Origin: Aspergillus flavus
Lineage: Eukaryota; Ascomycota; Eurotiomycetes; Eurotiales; Aspergillaceae
Length of the DNA stretch: 64,000 nucleotides
NCBI RefSeq assembly: GCF_009017415.1
Contig: NC_092406.1
Location: forward strand, 5,270,001-5,334,000
Reading direction: 5' to 3'
Shown: positions 31,700-44,649 of the stretch, one piece after another
Layout of the letters: each line of letters starts with the position of its first letter
How positions within the stretch are numbered: position 1 is the first letter of the stretch
Program-made: the position numbers and the translations under genes
Notes under the pieces: generated by a model
Databases searched by the model: none
What the model saw: the letters and a program-made list of their open reading frames with translations, nothing else
Told to the model about the DNA's origin: nothing

Positions 31700-34600
31700 A
31701 GGAGTATACGGAGAAGGAGATTTTGGTTTTATTTTTTATTGTTTTTTTTTGGTTTCCACATTTTATTTTATTATCTTTTACTTAAATTTACTTTTTTTTG
31801 GACCAATGGCCCGTTCAGAATAAGGGGCGGCCCCCATCGGATTGATGCAGACGAGTATCAGGTGCTCCTCATCCCGACGACACTTCTGCAGGTGACGATG
31901 TCGTTCGGTAGGGATGATTAATAGGTACCATCGAATCTCTCTGCCTGGTTGGACAGGTTCATGATTACCTTCTAAGCGCCTGGGGAGGGAATCATTCAGG
32001 ACTGGTAACAGGTTGAAACGTCGACAAGAAAAAGGGTCGGATTTGAAGCATGGACGTCAATGGAACGATTCTCTCGTATATATGATGGCAAATTTCCCTA
32101 ATTTAGTCTAGGACCAGAAACTAAACCCAGTCAAATTAAAAATTCTTCATGGGAGAATAAGGATAGACATAGACTAGCAACCCCCTATCCAGTCTCCTCG
32201 TTCCAGTGGTCCAAAAAGGAGATGAGAGCCCCCCGGGACCTTAACGACACTATGACAGCTTAGTGACCAGTAGCTTGAACTGTAGTAGCTCCCCTACCGC
32301 TCATGCAGCTTAACGGGTAGCCCTAATCAACTACCGATCGTTACGCTATTCTCTTCCTCCTCGAAGAAATGAAAAATTCTTTCCACCGAACAATAAGTAC
32401 TCTATCTAACTATTGGAATATGGACTCCAGAGAATAAAATAGAAAGTTCTTCAAGATATCTAACACCAGATCAAACCACCAGCAAAATCCAATGTTTTAG
32501 ATCATGTCATCCGCTCACCGCGTTGTGGGACCTCGAGCCACCCATTCGGGAGCTGTACCATGGATGGAGACTCCTTTCGAGAATCAACCTGAGTGGGTTA
32601 TTGTGGTTGAACCGTGTTACCTTGAGTCATATGGTCTGTGTATCCTCATGATAGAAGTACTTGAAGCAGCACCAGGGAAAAAAAAGGGAAACAAGAAAAA
32701 GTCCATCCTTCGGCCGCTAACCTCCAACAAATAATTTCTTCTTGGCTTCCAATTACATGGCAATACAATGTACTGTCCCTTTGATTTGTTGTTAATGATA
32801 TGACTGCAAAACATACCCTTTTTTCATGCGCTCAGGTACCTATATATCTTCCTGCGATGTAACATTGTATAAAAATATCAAACCCACTTACTCCTTATCC
32901 TTGACGAGACCCAAAGCCGAGTAAGGGAGAAAAAGTAGTAAAAAAAAGACCAGACCAGACGGATCCACCAACGATCTCGATTCTTACAGAAATTTTCCAC
33001 AAACAAGCTAACCAAGTAACTTATTCCGCGTTCTGCGTTAGTCTACTTAATTTAGTCTAGTCCTTGTTTTATTAACCTAATTACTATGGCGCTTCCACAC
33101 CCTCTATCCCATCTTCAAGCCTTTTAACACTGGTGCTTCCTTGGGAGAGGGATGTACAAGCGCTGTACTTAATCGCAGGTATTATATACCTTGACAATAG
33201 CCCTCGACACAGCACTTACCAACCAACCATCGGTGCACAAACCCCAACCTTTAACCAGTGTTCGCATCCCTACCTAGTGACTACTCCCCGGGAAAGGAAG
33301 AAAGTACAGACGGATTGATCAATAGGCAAAGCACATTGGAAGTTGCAAAGGCAGGGCCACGCGACTCGAGTATCTAATCCCAACCCGTGACCGGCACCCC
33401 CATCCAATGAACAAGAAGAGACACCCTCCTTCAACATGGCGTAAACCAGGGTTTTCCGGTGATTTACTTGCACGATAAGGCAGTGACACCAATCGAAGAA
33501 GAGATGGGTGATTTCATTCTCGACTGAACTAACGGAGTACTCTTGTCCAGCCAACCATCACATGTATCGTAATAAAAAAAGAGAGAGAAACAACAGATCC
33601 TCAAACTGAGAAAAAAAAATATAATTAAAAAAAATGATAAAAAAGAAGGATAACCCCTATCACGTCATCCCTTCTTCTTTCTTTTCCCTTTTCTGGGATT
33701 TAGTCTCGTTCTAGTCTAATTTTTCTAGCGAGAAAGAAAGGCACAAATCGTAAAATTAGGCATGGACGATGATTATTTGGTGATAGATTAAAATCGACAC
33801 TTGGATTTTCCAGGACGTGGTTCGATAGCCATCTTCGTAGCGCCATGGTGGGTAAATGGTCGAGGTCCCACCCTAGCGCGGTACTAAGTACTATTGTCGC
33901 GCAGGAATGTTTGTCGCAGCCCTACCAATGTATTTTCGCGGTGGTGTCAAGCCATCCCTGCAGGAGAATTGATGCTCGCTTAGAAGGTAGGGTGGGAGGC
34001 ACGTATGTATGTCGTACGTACGTATGTAGGATGGGTTCGTCACTGATTTTCTTTTCTTCAGCGACAAAAGGAGTACATATGGGGTAACTTCAATAATTAG
34101 CGACAGAAGCTAAAAACAATTACACCTTTATGGATCTGGTGATGTGGCGAAAAGAAAAGACCAGATATCAAAAATTAATAAAAAGGGAACACAAATCTCA
34201 AACACCAGATAGATAAAAAGCCCTTTAACACAGGCCCCCCTAATCCCTTCGGCGTAGTACTACCAATTGTTGGAGCTCCATAGGTTTTTTGGTCCCAAGG
34301 TAGTTAGTTACTTAGTGTTGTGGTTAGTAATAGGAACTAAGTTAACTTAGTTCTTACTAGTCTCAGTAACCCGATCCACTCCCCCCTTTTCCATTATGGA
34401 CCGTTTCGAGCCCAACGGACGATACCTATCCAACCAATCAGGCCACTGTCGATCTGATGATCGTTGTCTTGGCCCGTGTCTCTCGTTGTCCAACGGACAA
34501 GGACGAGGGTGCCTCATGTCTTCCTCATTTCCGCGTGTCTTGATCTTCTAGTACTGGGAGGTTAGAAGGGCGATACTGGACCGTTATAGGTATTTCTGGT

Positions 34601-35310
34601 GGATTGCGGCGTTTTGGAGTGTATCAAAATTTTCCATTGTTTGGCAATGAACCCTCATCTACATTTAGCTAGTTACGTATATGTATCTGTAGTTTTCCTA
34701 AGATTACTCCGTACGGCAGTATGGGTGGGGGAAGAGTGTAACTCCACACATAGGTACAGTACATACGGAGCATAGGTACTGTGGTATTCCGATATTGTCC
34801 GCAAATTGGCCCTCATTATATCATAAAGGGATCATTGACATAACGGCATACCTCATTTTAAAGGAATCTGATATCAAGATTGCGCCATCTCCTATTTTCT
34901 CTTTCGGACGTCTATCTTAGAGCCCCGTACATAGTATATCTGGTAATTAAATCTACCCCGCAGCAACAATCTCCATATCAGCCACCTGAAATCTTGAAAC
35001 AGATAGAGAATGGTCCTATCTCCCTCAGATCCACTAGCCTGTAGGCAGTAGATAGGTCAACAAAAGTCACGGGTTCCCGTTATTCCTTATCTTGTCACCT
35101 GTCATGTGGAAGCTGCGTCATCAGCTCCTGAGAAGCACGTGTCCGAATATAGACAAGTATGTGCAATCATATTTCAACAAATCCACGTATCACATATGCC
35201 AAATGCTAAATATAACGCTCAAATGATGACCAACAATATGCGACAAATGCGAAAAAGTTTGTACACCTGACCTACCCAAGCATGCATAGTTAGACAAACA
35301 GAAAGATGGC
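31700..35310. other. Gene-free interval
   Basis: 3.6 kb with no coding frame that shows family features. It contains a 20-bp perfect palindrome at 34334-34353, a TACGTATG-type run near 33997-34027 and one TACTCCGTA copy (34705-34713). I see no RNA gene in it. Confidence 0.5.
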
Positions 35311-35314
35311 ATCA

Positions 35315-38300
35315 TTAAGCCGCCATAGTAAGAACATAACTAGATCGGGTTAGTGTTGCCTAATCTTAGGGCAGAATAAGGCGAAAACCACTTACGAAGT
35401 AATGCTGTCCATTCTTTCAGTGGTCAGCTTCAGGCTAACCGTCAGCAGTTCCCGGGCAATTTCGGGCTCCCGCTCCCTCAGATCTCGCCATTTGGCTGTA
35501 GTCAAACGCCAGGCGACACAGTCCTGTTCCGCCTTGACCGTTGCCGTTCGTCGGGTTTCGCTGAAGAACGGCAATTCTCCGCACGGCCGTCCGGCTACGA
35601 TCAGCTCGAAATACCGCCCCTGTGGCATTTCATATTCCGCACGAAGCATCCCGGATTCAAGCAAGTAGAAGCCATTGGGTACGTCGCCCTCCTGGAACAA
35701 TACAGTACCAGCTGCGTAGGTGTCACGGACAAAGTATGTACAAGCCCGGAACCAGAAATCCTCGTTGCGCGAAGTTAACCCCTGGAATGTTTGGAGTAAA
35801 AGTGGTAGGGGCTGTCGCATAGAAGCCCAAGCTGTCGGAGGCACCACGGCTGTCTCATCCTCACGCAGCGTCGTAGTAGCTGCTTGCTGGAGATGTCGGT
35901 GACGAGGGGAGCTCACGATACTTTCGTGAAGATGGTGCTGGGTGTGTGACCCAGGCACCTCTAGGAACGTTGAGGACGTATCCTTCCTCTTCAGTAACGC
36001 TTCACGGTGGCTGTAGAAGACCTTCAAATAATCATTCTCGCAAAATTCCAGTGCAGAGTTGAAGTCTTCGAATATCTGCACACCATTTTCTGACTCGAAT
36101 AGCCCGACATTTTGAAGACTTCTGCCGACATCTCCCCCGGTGTTCAGCCCTGAGATGGTCATCAGCACGTTTCGCTTTCGCAGAATGCGATTGATACGCG
36201 TGAAGGCTTCTGCTGCAGAGAAGTCGATGCCGTACACACGAGAGAAGTCCAGAATAATAAATCGAATAGGACGTTTGTTAAAAGCTTCCTCTTCAATCAG
36301 CCCTCTCATTGTGTTCTCGACGTCGACAATTGTTCCGAAAAATAGATAGCCACCAAGCTTGATGATGAGCGTCTGCTGTCCTGCTTCTCGTAAGAATCGC
36401 TGTTGGATGGGAGGCCGCCGGACAGTTGAGCCAGCAATCTTGCCTGAAAATGTCGCCCTAATGGCAGATTTACGGGATGTCTGAACGACGAAACTCATAC
36501 ACGCTAGGATAATACCGACGAATATGCCAACAACAAAATCCCAAGCGCCCATAGTGACGACAATGATGACGACCTGCCAAGTTAGTTCTGAGTGCTGTGG
36601 GAAAATCTAGATTGTACCTACAGTCATATATTCGTGCCTCTGTAACTTTCCCCACGTGTCAACTAGCGCTTCCTCCATCAACTCAATCCCCAGTAGGAAA
36701 ATGAGTGCCCCCACGACCATGACAGGAATGAATCCGACTATTACTGGCCCCACAAGGAGGATCCCCAAGGTAGCGGCCGCAAGCATAATACCTGCGAGAC
36801 GTGAATTTCCGCCACTGTCGATGAAAAGCAAACTATTTGTGTAAACAAGATAATTCTGTGGAGGTTTAGCATGACGGCAACTGTTACAGAGGGGACATCA
36901 CCATACCTGTATACTCCCAGAAAATCCTGATAGTGCATTTGTGACACCATGCGCCATAAGCTCACGGTCAACGTTCAGATTGTCTTCGCCGGTGGAGATA
37001 CCTAATGCTGGGACGTTGATGGGAACATGAAGAACTCCGAAGAAAGTAAGCGCAAACATCGCCGGGATGGTATCAAGAAAGGCGGCCCAGTCGACGGCAG
37101 CGAAGTCTAACACGGTCAGAAATATTGCATCGATCATCTGTAGTCAAACTCACCATAGAGTGTATAGAAGTGCCACCATGGGTTATTAGATGATGGTGCT
37201 TCAAATACCCAACCACTCTTGCGTAAGGTATCCATTGGTACCTTGGCACTCAACTTCACGATGTAAAATATGACTGCGACGGCAATGAAATAGCCACCAA
37301 CCAGAAAGTTAGACCGCACAAAACGCTTCAGAACAAGGAGACCAATTGCAAGTAGTAATGGTACGAGCCAAAGGGGTACCGTGTCTGGACGCGAAAGCTT
37401 CTCCAAAGTAGGGATAGTGATTTCGAGAGATCCAGGTAGTCTCGCGGAGACCTCAACACCCGTCATCAAGAGAAAAAAACCCACACCACCGATACACCCG
37501 ATCAGAATGTGTCTGGGGAAGAAACCGATGAGGGAGCCTAGTTTGCAAGTTCCCATCAAGAAAAAGACCAAGCCTGTTAAGACCGAACTGGCTGAGAATG
37601 CTAGAATAGTAGTTGCGATGACAGACCTTGGGTTATCCTGGCCTACACGTGCCAGAATTGTGAAGGCCATCTGGTGGAAGAACGGAACAACTTCGATCAT
37701 CTCGCTACCAACTCCGCCGCGGAATATTGACCCTCCACATGAGAAAACCAGCTGGGCGATGATGGTACTAACGTAGAACATGGAGATACCGTCTGACCCA
37801 AGATCAGAGAATATTGGCTCTCCCAGCGGGAACAAAATCATTCCATATGATAGAGCGTCAAGAATGTTGAGCAAGAGACCGAGGAATACTGAAGGCAATA
37901 GACTAAAAGGGTAGATGACACCTTGTTCCCAGACCGTCCGCCCATTCCATGATTTTGGATGTAGTAGCCCTTGGAAGCAAATCATACAACTCGAAAGCAT
38001 CTTATGAAATGCATTCTGTTTGCGTTCCCTGATGGTGTCTTGACTCTCAACATCTTCGGTGATCCCATAACTACGGAAGGGCTTTGTATGGGGTGACTTG
38101 GGCAGTAGAGATGTCTGTTCGGTACTAGGAGCTTCATGCATGCCGGACGCCGTGCCTGAGATTCCTACGGAAGCACCACCTTCACCAAGTCCACTCCACT
38201 TTGGAGCACTGCCCCGGCCATTGACACCGTCCAAGGAGTCGGAAGGGTTACGGATCATCTCAGTTAATGCTGATGAGCTAGCGATAGGGCCAGTGGGTGG

Positions 38301-38811
38301 CTCGGTGTCTAGAGCTTCTGTGACTACAGTGTCTGCGGGTGATGAAGAGAGGTCTGTATCTTGGATCGGATGAAAGATATCGAGGGACGGCGGCAGCGTA
38401 TTTCGTTCTTCAGGGAGTGAGCTTCCATTCAAGGAGAGCGCGTAAGAAGCTAGTTCTGCAGTTTGTTCTCGAAGTCCTTGAGACGAATAGCGAGCGGGAT
38501 CTTTAACAGTCAGTCAGTCAGTCAAACATTCTCCAAGGTAGCCATTGCGTTTGGAGGGAAGGTTCCAGTTTCACACCTGCAGTACTGTTGAAGGATCGGT
38601 GGTAGAATGAACGACTTGGCGTCCTGTGGCTTGTCCCGCCAGATACAAGGGACTCGATCCCCAAAGGTGTTCTCGGAGGACTACCATTGTTGGCCTGTTC
38701 TACAGGAGGCTCAATCGCATCTGGAGCCTCATCATCAACAAAGGGAGACCGGCGGAAAGGTAGCCCGGACACGCGAGAGTCGCTGCGGCCTCGTGGACGG
38801 AAGACACCCAT
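35315..38811 (-). CDS. SLC26-type transporter with STAS and cyclic-nucleotide-binding domains (Vsb1/YGR125W-like), 1072 aa
   Basis: Six exons: 38811..38577, 38500..37154, 37106..36907, 36855..36622, 36573..35396 and 35339..35315. The last exon adds only SYVLTMAA and was recovered from the splice signals. A long polar N-terminus (about 200 residues) precedes a SLC26-like membrane core: [60 protein letters not shown] and [15 protein letters not shown]. Then comes a STAS domain near residues 738-860 ([38 protein letters not shown]). A cNMP-binding-like domain follows near 935-1055 ([20 protein letters not shown]). This three-part order is that of yeast Vsb1/YGR125W, a vacuolar protein needed to store basic amino acids. 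It is not a plasma-membrane sulfate permease despite the fold. Confidence 0.9.
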
Positions 38812-38819
38812 CGTGGTCG

Positions 38820-39925
38820 TCAGAATCGCGTAAGTACCGGCTGGAAGGACCTGATTCTTTTACAAGGATCAGGAAGTCCCGGGAGTCTTTGACTCTTCCT
38901 TCTTTTGGTTGCTCGGGGACGACCAAAAGACTGGGTGCGGAGAAAAAGGTGATCCTGAATGACGCAAGTGTCAATCAGACCACGGAAGCAATTGACATTA
39001 TTTGGACTACCGAAGACGCAAAAAAGTATGTACGAGAGGAGGAAAAGGCATTTGAGAAGCCATCCAGCAGTAGTATGTCGTGCTAGGTTAGTTTAGAGGA
39101 GGAGTATGGGTGGAGGGGGAAATGATTGGATTCCCTGTTATCGGCTAAAGAGCTTTGACTAAGAAAAGTCTTATCACGAGAGGAACTTATCGTCGGGTCC
39201 ACTCCTTGCGGTTTAGCGTCGTACTAGATTGATCCGGAATAGTACAATGGGGAATCCTTGCTATAACATTAGGTAATGGCTGTCATAAATTAATATTCGA
39301 CTACGGAGATTTCATCTTTCATATCAATCAATTTGGATTCTGGACCCAAGCCTAAGCTTCAGGCATGCAGGCATCGTGTGGGACTTGGTTGACATGTGAT
39401 TTAATAGGTTGTCGCAAGGGGTCCGTGCTTGTCGTGCATCTTTAGACCCGACTATCACTTAAACGACTCCTGCATCTGCCGATTTACCTTCTCTAACGCT
39501 CAACCGTTGAGTAACCAAAATCCTACCAATTACATGATGGATATGACTCACTTGCCACTGGTCAGATTTTAGCTGCACCACATTACGTTGTCATGTATCG
39601 TCTGGTTGAGAAACGAGCCAAAGCTAGTAAGCGAGCTACGGCCTCCATAGCCTATCCATTCCTTATCTAACCCTTTGGGTCCCAATGACTTCAAGATACC
39701 CTATCCTGACACATATACATCTATTGAGCGACTCGGCGAGTTCACTTGGCTGGGAAGGTACACGCTATGTTTATTTCTTTGACACGCCCTTGCGTTCCAA
39801 TTCAAATTCTCGCATAAACCGCGAAACAATAGCAAATAATGTGCTTACATACATTTCCTTGGCCACAGTGACAAATTGGGGCAGACTGTCGTAATCAAAT
39901 TCGCCCGCCATCTCTGGGGATGTCC
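38820..39925. other. Intergenic, no supported gene
   Basis: Upstream region of the transporter gene. A 159-codon plus-strand frame (38607-39086) overlaps the transporter's first exon antisense and has no domain, so it was rejected. Confidence 0.5.
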
Positions 39926-39929
39926 TTCG

Positions 39930-40863
39930 GAGATTCCAGCCTAAGACACAGCATTTGCGTCCCTCGACTGATGAGATACTCGAACTAGCAGACCCGTCTG
40001 CTATTGTGCTGAAGCATCTTGAGAGCGGTCTAGTCACCACTTCGAACTTTTTTTTTTTTAAAAAAAAAGGAAAAAAACAAAGAAAGATCATAGATGTGTT
40101 AAAGCGAATTCTTGAAGCATTGAAAGTGCTATATGAAGATGGCTATGTGCACACAAGTGAGGGCTATGCTCCGAGTAAGCTTCTGACTGCAGGTGCTAGT
40201 TCTGACTGGAAATTTCTCCACAAATATTAAACTAGATAAGGTTTTAGTGAACTGTGCGCCATTATGCCAGAGTGAAAACGGGCAACGCTTCACAGATGTC
40301 CAGCTTGGAGACCGTCAGAGCACAGTCCAGCTTCTGCGGGGACTGCGACGGAATTGGTACGCCCAATCGGAGGAGCCCAGAGGCATAATTAGAATTGCAA
40401 TGGGGACCACCGACTGACATTCAGGCATTTTTGGGGCATTGGTGGTTACCTCATATTTCAGCTTATTTTGGTTCCTCTAACAACCAATTCATCATTCCTG
40501 TTATTTCCTTGATCTGGAGTGACAACCTCTTCATTCTCTAGCCCATGGGCTTCCCCGTGGCCACGACGAATACGAACTTGAGATCCTCTTCAATACCACA
40601 TCTATTTGGGATCATACCCGCGGGATCATACCCGCTTTCATATGCTGACCTCGCTGATAAAGAGGCCTTAGGCATACTGTCACTCATCATGAATGATGTG
40701 CCCCTTGGAAGAAATCGAAACCTTTTTCACTAGCCAGCCAGCAAGAGATATCAACTGAAGAAGAGGAGCTTATCTACAATAGATGAAACTCAATCAAAGG
40801 GATAGGCCGACTGCAAAGGAGAATCTTGGAGACGGATGGTTCAACAGAATATGGGCGGATTGA
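39930..40863 (+). pseudogene. Decayed protein kinase gene
   Basis: Fragments in different frames line up with a fungal protein kinase (SRPK-like expansion type). They are, in order: STDEILELADPSAIVLKHLE, RILEALKVLYEDGYVHT (the helix leading to the catalytic loop), IKLDKVLVNC, then NGQRFTDVQLGD. Later come a broken WGPPTDIW-like region (GTTD, stop, then IFGALVVTS), HDEYELEIL, and RPTAKENLGDGWFNR, the usual kinase C-terminus. Damage is extensive. A T9/A9 tract with A-rich sequence (40050-40085) is inserted before the catalytic helix. The intron after YVHT appears to have lost its acceptor (CCACAA where CCACAG would be expected). A frameshift follows the activation-segment region, and stops are in frame near 40418 and 40780. 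The HRD-equivalent Asp is not present. Confidence 0.7.
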
Positions 40864-40911
40864 GGATCGGCAAGCTAACATTTTCCGGCTGAGATTGCAA
40901 GTATCCAGACA

Positions 40912-41184
40912 TCGTAAGAAACCAGTTTACATACCCATAGTAGAGTACGAATATACGCCTGGTGCTGGATCGGTTATTAGGCGACATATTTATAAACTGC
41001 CTCCTTTAAGTGGAAACATGGACCGAAGCCGACCCTGACTATCGTCCCTCGGACACTGATAGATTTACTAACATGATAGGGAACCATGGCACAACTCAGG
41101 ACAACCATCCCTCGATGTTTGAATTCAAAGACTGGCTCAAAGACATGTCTGCACGAACTAAAACAATATTGAGCGAACGATGAC
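40912..41184 (+). pseudogene. Fragment of a second unknown gene, frameshifted
   Basis: KPVYIPIVEYEYTPGAGSVI and RRHIYKLPPL are in one frame. One base later, the next frame continues VETWTEADPDYRPSDTDRF, MFEFKDWLKDMSARTK and TILSER, ending at TGA 41182-41184. The sequence is protein-like on both sides of the shift and has a natural-looking C-terminus, but I do not recognise the family. It sits right after the kinase remnant. Confidence 0.4.
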
Positions 41185-41832
41185 TGGCCAGTCAAGTGTC
41201 TTATGAGCAAGGGATCATGCGAGAGCTTTAATCTGGCAATGCAAGAGAGTGAGGGGATGGGTTGCCTGGTACGTTATGGGTCATGATGCTGCAGGTGGCG
41301 CATAATATTGCCCCGATATTATTGAAATTTCGTCATAGGCTAAAGCGCTTGCCCTAATGTTAGCTAATTATCACATAGTCAAAGTAGATGTGCAGTGGCT
41401 ATCGTATGAGTGTCCACCTTGGCCTCTTCATGAAAGAGGCTGTTGAACAGCATTTGAGGACATTAAATCTGCTTAGGGCAAAGTGGGTCTCGGGGTCGGC
41501 CGTTGAAGAGCAACTAATTAGATAACAATTCCAGAGAACATCCAAGCTCACGATCGAAAACGAAAGCGAAAGCAAATGTACATTCCTCAGCACTACAGAC
41601 GTGGAGGCTCCTGAGTCTCGGCCTTGTAAGAAGGATTTATCATCTACACGTTCGAGCCCTGACAGGAGGCCGTATGAGTAATGAGACGGTCTCACGGCCA
41701 ATCCGAAGAGCCGAAGGCCGAACAAGATGACATTCTTATACCTCACGACGCGCTGCCATGTATTCAGTTATATCAAACCATCAAATACTGAATCACACAT
41801 TTAGTCCTTAGGGAGATAGGATCTGATACAAG

Positions 41833-43493
41833 ATGGTCACCTCAATCCTTCTAAAAAACGGCACACTTCTCCTCCACGACGCGAATGACGTCGTTCATGC
41901 GTCGAAAGATGACCTTCTAATCGAGAACTCACAAATCACTAAAATTGCCCAAAATATTGAGCCGCCATCCTCCGACACAACTATCATAGATTGTACAGAC
42001 AAAATTGTCTCGCCAGGGTTCATCGACACACACCATCATGTATGGCAAACCTGTCTGAAGGCCACACACCCAAACCACACCCTCTTCGATTACTTCCCTA
42101 CCGGCAATTTCGTCAGTTCTTTCGTATCAGCCGACGAGACATTTTGGGGTCAGTTAGCCGGTGCGCTGGAGTGTATCGACAGTGGAACGACGACTGTAGT
42201 GGACCATGCTCATATCAACATTACACCGGATCATTGTAAGTATCATCCACTAATCGCATAACATGATCGTCCACGTATTTGTATAGTTCTGACATATCGC
42301 AGCCAAAGAAGCTATCCGAGCAACCATATCCTCCGGAGTCAGGTCAATCTTCGGGTACTGTCCAACTGCCAGGGTAACCCAATGGAGTCCCAAGTTCCAA
42401 ATGGCCCCAGATCCACTTGCACCATGGGTCATGGAAACATTTGACCAACTCGCAGCTATGAACCCACTCGGCCCATCTGGACGAGTCCGGCTGGGATTCG
42501 CCTTCGATATGCTCTATCTCCCCGGGGAAATCTTGAAGGAAATATACGGACGAGTCCGTCGCGCCGGAGCGCAGCTCATCACATCCCATTCAGTTTACGG
42601 CGTCGCGTTCGGAGGTATGTACTTTGACTAACTCCACTCCACTATGTCTTTCATGACGCTTTCCCTGGCCTTGAACGATTATACTAAATGCATATACAGG
42701 TCCGGATGTCCCATCAGCGGCCAATCGCCTTGATTCTCATGGCCTCCTAGGCCCCGACATCCTACTATCCCACAACACCAACCCTAAACCGGAACACACC
42801 CAACTAATCCGCGACAAAGGCGTGAAGATCTCTAGCACGCCCATCACTGAACTCCAAATGGGCCACGGCAACCCGGTCTGCCTTTATCCCGAGTACCAGC
42901 AAATATCATCCCTGGGAATTGACTGCCACAGTGTTTGTACATCGTATATCCCGACTCAGATGTCGACGGTGCTGCAGTGGGCACGAGCAAGACGACACGA
43001 GGAGTTCGAAGCGCACAGTAAGTGGGCCAAGAATGTAGGTAGCAGCGTAAGGGACGTCTTCAATCTAGGAACGATCCACGGCGCTCGATGCATCAACATG
43101 GAGAACGAGATTGGGAGTTTGGCGGTGGGCAAGAAGGCGGATATTGTTATTTATGATGCTACTTCGCCTGGTCTGCTGGTTGCTGCGGATCGGGATCCAA
43201 TTGCGGCCATTGTGCTTCATAGTTCTATTAGGGACATTGATACTGTTATTGTTGATGGGGTGATTCGGAAGGAGGGTGGGAAGCTCAAGGATGTGCTGGT
43301 TGCTCCTGATATTGAGACTAAAGAGGAGACTGGTGGCCAGAGAGTAGGGTGGGGAGAGGTGGCCCGGCGTATTAGGGAGTTGGGCGTGCTTATGGATGAA
43401 AGGAAGAAGGCAGCGGTCGATGACGAGGTTGCCAGGGCTGCCATTTTGGAGGCATTCCATCTCAATGTCTCTGCATGGGCTGACGCTATCTAA
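41833..43493 (+). CDS. Amidohydrolase-superfamily metal-dependent deaminase/hydrolase (TRZ/ATZ-like), 502 aa
   Basis: Three exons: 41833..42235, 42303..42614 and 42700..43493, with introns of 67 and 85 bp. The N-terminal beta-sandwich (ILLKNGTLLLHD) leads to the metal motif SPGFIDTHHHVWQTCLKATH, with H67 and H69 as the HxH pair. Other likely ligands are His in QLITSHSVYGV, His in ILLSHNTN and Asp in SSLGIDCHSVCT. The C-terminal sandwich has GSLAVGKKADIVIYDA, typical of the cytosine deaminase/chlorohydrolase branch. Such enzymes deaminate or dechlorinate N-heterocycles, and the fungal clade has no settled substrate. The frame is intact. It converges on psf1, 159 bp apart. Confidence 0.9.
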
Positions 43494-43652
43494 CAAGGCT
43501 GTATATAACAAGGGTGGCAGTAGCCCGTGTGTTTTTTTGAAACTATAAATCTCACAGATCTGCCTGAACTCCTCTACTTTTACTCTCCATGGGTATCATG
43601 AACATAGAAAACATCCGCAAATCAATCATTCCAAGCAAAAACGAACATACCA

Positions 43653-44485
43653 TCAACTCAACCGCTCCAAGAAACCCTGCGCAATCAATCGTTCCACATC
43701 CCCCTGCCGCACATACAATTGACTATTTTTCGTCAAATTAATCACCCTATAAAGAAGTCAGCACCAAACCCCCACACCCCACTAGTCTTCCCTTCTTCCC
43801 AAAGTCACAAGAAACGAAAGGTTAAAAGGAAAAAGAGAAAGAAGAAAAAGAAACATACCCATACTCGGTCTGAATCTCCCCCGCATCCTTAAGAACCCTA
43901 ACATCAATAAACAAATCCTTAGGCGGTCCCAACGCCCCCGTAAGATCCACATCAGTCCAGTGCCCCTTATACGCCGCCAACAAATCACTATACTGCCGAA
44001 AATACTCTTCCTCCTCGGGACTCAACGAGCTGTGGTTTCCGCTCTGCGAGCTCGCAACAGTCTGGGCACCGTCCTCCGCGGCCGGGGGCACCTGCTGCTC
44101 AAGCACGTCGATGCCCGTCCAGCAGAGCTCTTCGAGCTTCTCGGTGCGCACGCGGTGGTACGCGAGGAGACAGCGCTTGTTGCGGCGCATGCAGAGGTGG
44201 TCGACTAGGAGGGCGCAGGCGATTGCGGGCTGTTGGGAGGGGTCGAAGGAGCCGGAGAAGGGGGTTAGGAGGTGGTTGACATCACGGTCGAGGTCGCGGA
44301 CTTCGCGGGCGACGGAACGTACCAGTTCGGTTTGGTAGGGGGGTAGGTGGGCGAGGGATTGGGTGCGTTTGGCGTGTTGGACCTGGGTTGGTTTTGTTAG
44401 TGGTGGGGAAGGTTGTTTGGTGGAGGGAGGGTAGTTTGGGGGTCGGGGTTTGACGGACTAGTTTGTTGCCGAGTTCACCGTACAT
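43653..44485 (-). CDS. psf1: GINS complex subunit Psf1, 214 aa
   Basis: Three exons: 44485..44459 (MYGELGNKL only), 44382..43859 and 43746..43653, with introns of 76 and 112 bp. The start MYGELGNKLVQHAKRTQ, the central MRRNKRCLLAYHRVRTEKL and LCWTGIDVLEQQVPP, and the end YVRQGDVERLIAQGFLERLS are strongly conserved Psf1 features. GINS joins Mcm2-7 and Cdc45 to form the replicative CMG helicase, and the short C-terminal B domain in exon 3 contacts Cdc45. The first donor is GTCCGT rather than GTANGT, forced by the reading frame. The length is normal. Confidence 0.95.
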
Positions 44486-44649
44486 GGTGGAGATTGTGAT
44501 GGGCGTTTGGGGTTATTTGGGAGGTGTTGCTATGGGTATAGTCTGCGTGTAGTAGATTGTTGCTGGGTTTGGCGTGGATGTTGGATGTTGGATCGGATGT
44601 TGTTGTATGATTCTGGATGTTGCGCGTTGAGTTAGTCGTACGCGGCTCG

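Noticed and set aside
38607..39086. 159-codon plus-strand ORF
   Set aside because: Antisense to the first exon of the transporter gene and without recognisable features.
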